From assembly GCF_900105765.1 (NCBI RefSeq), contig NZ_FNTX01000002.1, positions 1,550,001 to 1,614,000 on the forward strand: a DNA stretch of 64,000 nt, given 5' to 3'. The notes under the pieces were generated by a model, which saw nothing but the letters and a program-made list of their open reading frames with translations, searched no databases and was not told where the DNA came from. The DNA comes from Ruania alba (GTDB lineage Bacteria; Actinomycetota; Actinomycetes; Actinomycetales; Beutenbergiaceae). The position numbers were made by a program, and so were the translations under genes. Shown one piece after another: positions 61,328-64,000 of this stretch. The first letter of the stretch is position 1, and each line of letters opens with the position of its first letter.

Positions 61328-62350
61328 ATGACGATCCACGACCTCACCTACGGACCAGACCCCGCCGACGCGCCGCCACTGCGCTGGGGGATCCTTGCCG
61401 CCGGCGGGATCGCCGCGAAGTTCGCCCAGGACGTCCCCGCGCACTCCTCCGGCTCGGTCGTGGCCGTGGGATCGCGGAGCCTGGAGAGGGCGCAAGCCTT
61501 CGCCGAGAAGCACCAGATCCCGACGGCGTACGGCAACTATGCGGACCTCGTCGCCGACGAACAGGTCGAGGCGGTCTACGTGGCCTCCCCGCACTCGGAG
61601 CACCTCGAGCACGCCATGCTCGCCATCGAGGCCGGGAAGCCGGTGCTGGTGGAGAAGTCATTGACACGGAATGCCGTGGAGGCCCGGGAACTCTTCGAGG
61701 CAGCGAAGGCCCGTGGGGTGTTCGTGATGGAGGCCATGTGGAGCCGGCTCCTCCCTCACATGGTGGCGCTGCGCGAGATCATCGCCTCCGGGGAGATCGG
61801 CGAGGTGCACATGGTCACCGCAGAGCATGGCCAGTGGCTGAACCACGTAGGTGACGACCACCGGCTGAAGAACCCGGACCTTGCCGGCGGCGCCATGCTC
61901 GACCTCGGCGTCTACCCCGTCTCCTTCGCCTACGCTGTGCTCGGCGCCCCGGACCAGATCAGCGCGATCGGCACGACGACTGCCACCGGTGTGGACGAGA
62001 GCGACGTCATCACGCTGCGGTATGGCAATCGGGCGCTTGCCCTGCTGGGCGCGAGCCTCAAGGGCGGGACCCGGAACGCCGCCACGGTCACCGGCACCCA
62101 GGGCAGGGTGGAGATCGAGCCGACGTTCTTCGCCCCCACCACCCTCACGGTGCGGCCGCAGGGCGGCGAACCGCGGACCCTCACCCCACCGGTGGGCGGC
62201 GGCTTCGAGTACCAGGCCGCCGAGGTGGCACGCTGTGTGGCCGCCGGTCGCACGGAGTCCGAGGTGCACTCCTGGGCGGACACGATCGCCGTCATGGAGA
62301 TGATGGACGAGGCGCGCCGTCAGTTCGGTGTGGTGCTCCCGGGGGAGTGA
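61328..62350 (+). CDS. Gfo/Idh/MocA family oxidoreductase
   Basis: 340 aa from ATG 61328. N-terminal Rossmann domain (RWGILAAGGIAAKFAQDV; VEAVYVASPHSEHLEHAMLAIEAGKPVLVEKSLT, where EKP is replaced by EKS but the lysine is kept). C-terminal substrate domain has EAMWSRLLPH and MLDLGVYPVSFAYAVLG, close to dimeric dihydrodiol/glucose-fructose oxidoreductase-type members. Uses NAD(P) on a sugar or polyol; exact substrate unknown. Stands alone. Confidence 0.9.
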   Translation: MTIHDLTYGPDPADAPPLRWGILAAGGIAAKFAQDVPAHSSGSVVAVGSRSLERAQAFAEKHQIPTAYGNYADLVADEQVEAVYVASPHSEHLEHAMLAIEAGKPVLVEKSLTRNAVEARELFEAAKARGVFVMEAMWSRLLPHMVALREIIASGEIGEVHMVTAEHGQWLNHVGDDHRLKNPDLAGGAMLDLGVYPVSFAYAVLGAPDQISAIGTTTATGVDESDVITLRYGNRALALLGASLKGGTRNAATVTGTQGRVEIEPTFFAPTTLTVRPQGGEPRTLTPPVGGGFEYQAAEVARCVAAGRTESEVHSWADTIAVMEMMDEARRQFGVVLPGE

Positions 62351-62400
62351 GGCGCCCAAGGCCCGGGTCGCCGCGACCGCCGTCGCGACGACCCGGATGG

Positions 62401-63258
62401 CTAGCGGCTCAGGTTCTGGAACTGCCGCACCGCCAAGGGCACGAAGACGATCATCACGATCGCCGGCCAGATGAGAGCCCCGCCGATGGCCTGTCCCTCG
62501 ATCCAGTAGGTGCTCGTCGCGAGGTCGACACCCGGGGTGTGGAACAGCTCCCGGATGGCCGAGGCGGTCGACGACACCGGGTTCCACGCGGCGACGGTCC
62601 CCAGCCAGCCGGGCATCATCTGCGGCGGGGCGAAGACCGAGGAGATGAACCCCAGCGGGAACGCGATCGCGAACAGGTTGCCGGCCGCCTCGGTGTTCTT
62701 CACCCGGAGTCCGATCCAGATCCCGACGAAGATCAGCGCGAACCGCAGCCAGAGCAGCAGGGCGAAGGCCGCGAGGGTCTCGCCGAGCGTGCCGCCAGGG
62801 CGCCAGCCGATCGCCAGGGCAATGGCCACGATCACGGCGAGATCGACGGCCGCCTGGACGATGTCGGCCACGCCCCGTCCGGTCACCACGGCTGAGGAGG
62901 ACATCGGCATGGACCGGAACCGGTCCATGAAGCCCTTCTCCTTGTTGAACGCCACCGGGAAGGCGGTGTTCATGAAACCGAAGGCGATCGTCATCGCGAA
63001 CATGCCCGGCATGGCGTAGTCGATGTACCCCACCCCGGCGCCCATCCCCGTGACGTCCATCGCGCTGCCGAAGACGTAGACGAACATCAGCACCATGACC
63101 ACCGGCATGCCGAGCTGCCAGGCGAACGTGGAAGGCTGGCGTAGCAGGTGCATGAACTCCTGCAACACGATGGTCCAGGTGTCCTTGAGTGCCCAGCGCA
63201 GGCGACTGCCGAGCGTGTCGTCGGTCACGGCGGGCTGGTTTACCGAAGTCGTGCTCAT
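62401..63258 (-). CDS. ABC-2 type transporter permease
   Basis: 285 aa from ATG 63258, which overlaps the ATPase stop (ATGA). Six membrane segments in the ABC-2 pattern (FMHLLRQPSTFAWQLGMPVVMVLMF; FGFMNTAFPVAFNKEKGFMDRFRSMPMS), ending with the conserved NPVSSTASAIRELF. DrrB-like: likely drug or lipid export with its ATPase. Confidence 0.9.
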   Translation of the reverse strand: MSTTSVNQPAVTDDTLGSRLRWALKDTWTIVLQEFMHLLRQPSTFAWQLGMPVVMVLMFVYVFGSAMDVTGMGAGVGYIDYAMPGMFAMTIAFGFMNTAFPVAFNKEKGFMDRFRSMPMSSSAVVTGRGVADIVQAAVDLAVIVAIALAIGWRPGGTLGETLAAFALLLWLRFALIFVGIWIGLRVKNTEAAGNLFAIAFPLGFISSVFAPPQMMPGWLGTVAAWNPVSSTASAIRELFHTPGVDLATSTYWIEGQAIGGALIWPAIVMIVFVPLAVRQFQNLSR

Positions 63259-64000
63259 CGGGTCTCCTCCGTCGGTGCAGCGAGCACGGCCTGATCGCCG
63301 GTCAGCTGCAGGAAGGCTTCATCGAGGGTCGGGCGGCGGAGCGCAATGTCGGCCAGGGTGAGGCCGGCTGCGCGGATCTCCGAGGCCACCTCGGTCAGTG
63401 CACGGACGCCGTCGGGCACCGGCACGCTCAGGGTGGTGCCGCCCTCGTCCGTATCGGGCGCGAGATCCGTCACCCGCCGCACCAGGTCCGCCGCCTGATC
63501 GAGGTCAGCGGGGTCGGCCACCGTCAGCTCGAGACGTTCGTCACCGATGCGGCGCTTCAGTCCTGCCGGGGTGTCCTCGACGAGATTGCGACCGTGGTCG
63601 ACCACGCTGATCCGGTCGCACAGCTGGTCGGCCTCGTCGAGATAGTGGGTGGTCAGCAGCACGGTCGTGCCCTGTGCCGCCAGCTGGCGGATCGCGTGCC
63701 ACACCTCGCGCCGGCCCGCCGGGTCCAGTCCGGTGGTCGGCTCGTCGAGGAACAGCACCTGCGGGGCAAGGATCATCGAGGCCGCCAGATCAAGGCGGCG
63801 GCGCATCCCACCGGAGAACTTCTTCGGCGCTCGATCGGCGGCATCGGTCAGGCTGAACTGCTCGAGCAGTTCGTCCGCGCGCCGCTGAGCCGACGTCTTG
63901 TCGAGGCGGAACAGGCGTCCGAACATCGTCAGGTTCTGGCGCGCGGTGAGCAGGTCGTCGACAGCAGTCTGCTGCCCGGTCAGGCCGATGGCCCGGCGAA
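63255..64000 (-). CDS. ABC transporter ATPase, DrrA-like, start beyond window
   Basis: The frame is open to the right edge with no adequate start, so the N-terminus with Walker A lies outside. Visible: TGQQTAVDDLLTARQNL (past the Q-loop), signature KFSGGMRRRLDLAASM, Walker B VLFLDEPTTGLDP, H-loop LLTTHYLDEADQL, and a DrrA-type C-terminal extension of about 100 residues (RRIGDERLELTVADP, PTLDEAFLQLTG). About 248 residues are present. Coupled to the permease by ATGA overlap. Confidence 0.92.
   Translation of the reverse strand, partial: RRAIGLTGQQTAVDDLLTARQNLTMFGRLFRLDKTSAQRRADELLEQFSLTDAADRAPKKFSGGMRRRLDLAASMILAPQVLFLDEPTTGLDPAGRREVWHAIRQLAAQGTTVLLTTHYLDEADQLCDRISVVDHGRNLVEDTPAGLKRRIGDERLELTVADPADLDQAADLVRRVTDLAPDTDEGGTTLSVPVPDGVRALTEVASEIRAAGLTLADIALRRPTLDEAFLQLTGDQAVLAAPTEETR

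Overview
The window is chromosomal DNA of a high-GC Gram-positive actinobacterium. The evidence is very high GC with GTG starts, ATGA/GTGA gene overlaps, a WhiB protein, a GlxR-type Crp, a class II aspartokinase with an internal start, and 'helicase/secretion neighborhood' Tad genes. The protein set looks like Micrococcales (Ruania/Georgenia/Beutenbergia-like), but the genus is not certain. Much of the gene order is the conserved actinobacterial backbone seen in Mycobacterium tuberculosis (recalled, not searched): ask-asd (Rv3709c-Rv3708c), metallophosphoesterase-ponA2-whiB4-DUF4177-RidA-crp-nth-ephE-acs (Rv3683 back to Rv3667), Tad locus plus DEAH helicase (Rv3660c-Rv3649) and topA (Rv3646c). 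Lineage-specific genes sit between these blocks. No transposase, phage, integrase or CRISPR array was found.

1-17.5 kb: end of a TauE/SafE exporter gene; lysC-asd; a ROK regulator divergent from a GH13 alpha-glucosidase with a candidate operator between them; an AbiEi/DUF559-type orphan nuclease-like gene; an S9 peptidase coupled to a CopC-like protein; the 2-methylcitrate cycle operon prpD-prpB-prpC; a DAHP synthase preceded by a Trp/Tyr/Phe-rich leader peptide and alternative hairpins; SnoaL-like, LtrA and NUDIX genes. Five copies of a 59-60 bp palindromic repeat lie between genes here and nowhere else that I found.

17.5-37 kb: uracil permease, tRNA-Pro(CGG), then the conserved cell-wall/redox block (metallophosphoesterase, PBP, WhiB4-like, DUF4177, RidA, Crp, Nth, EphE-like hydrolase, Acs), a membrane protein, and the Tad-type pilus operon (CpaE-like, CpaF, TadB, TadC, Flp-like, two TadE-like) followed by the helicase.

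37-46 kb: an ECF sigma factor translationally coupled to a membrane-anchored AMIN-like protein with a candidate autoregulatory promoter; K+-independent proton pyrophosphatase; a six-cysteine protein of unknown function; OsmC-like and methyltransferase genes; a winged-helix/TolB-like/TPR regulator divergent from a short-chain dehydrogenase.

46-53 kb: a self-contained LacI-type locus. It has a regulator, a good promoter with an overlapping palindrome, a nucleoside hydrolase, an NMT1-type lipoprotein, an ATPase, a single-chain double permease and an amidohydrolase of the deaminase family. I infer uptake and breakdown of a nucleoside or related N-heterocycle. This is the best candidate here for an undescribed pathway.

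53-64 kb: UMF1-type MFS transporter, methyltransferase, PAP2 phosphatase, topA, a second AbiEi/DUF559 gene beside a perfect 28-bp hairpin, a Gfo/Idh/MocA oxidoreductase, and an ABC-2 exporter cut by the window edge.
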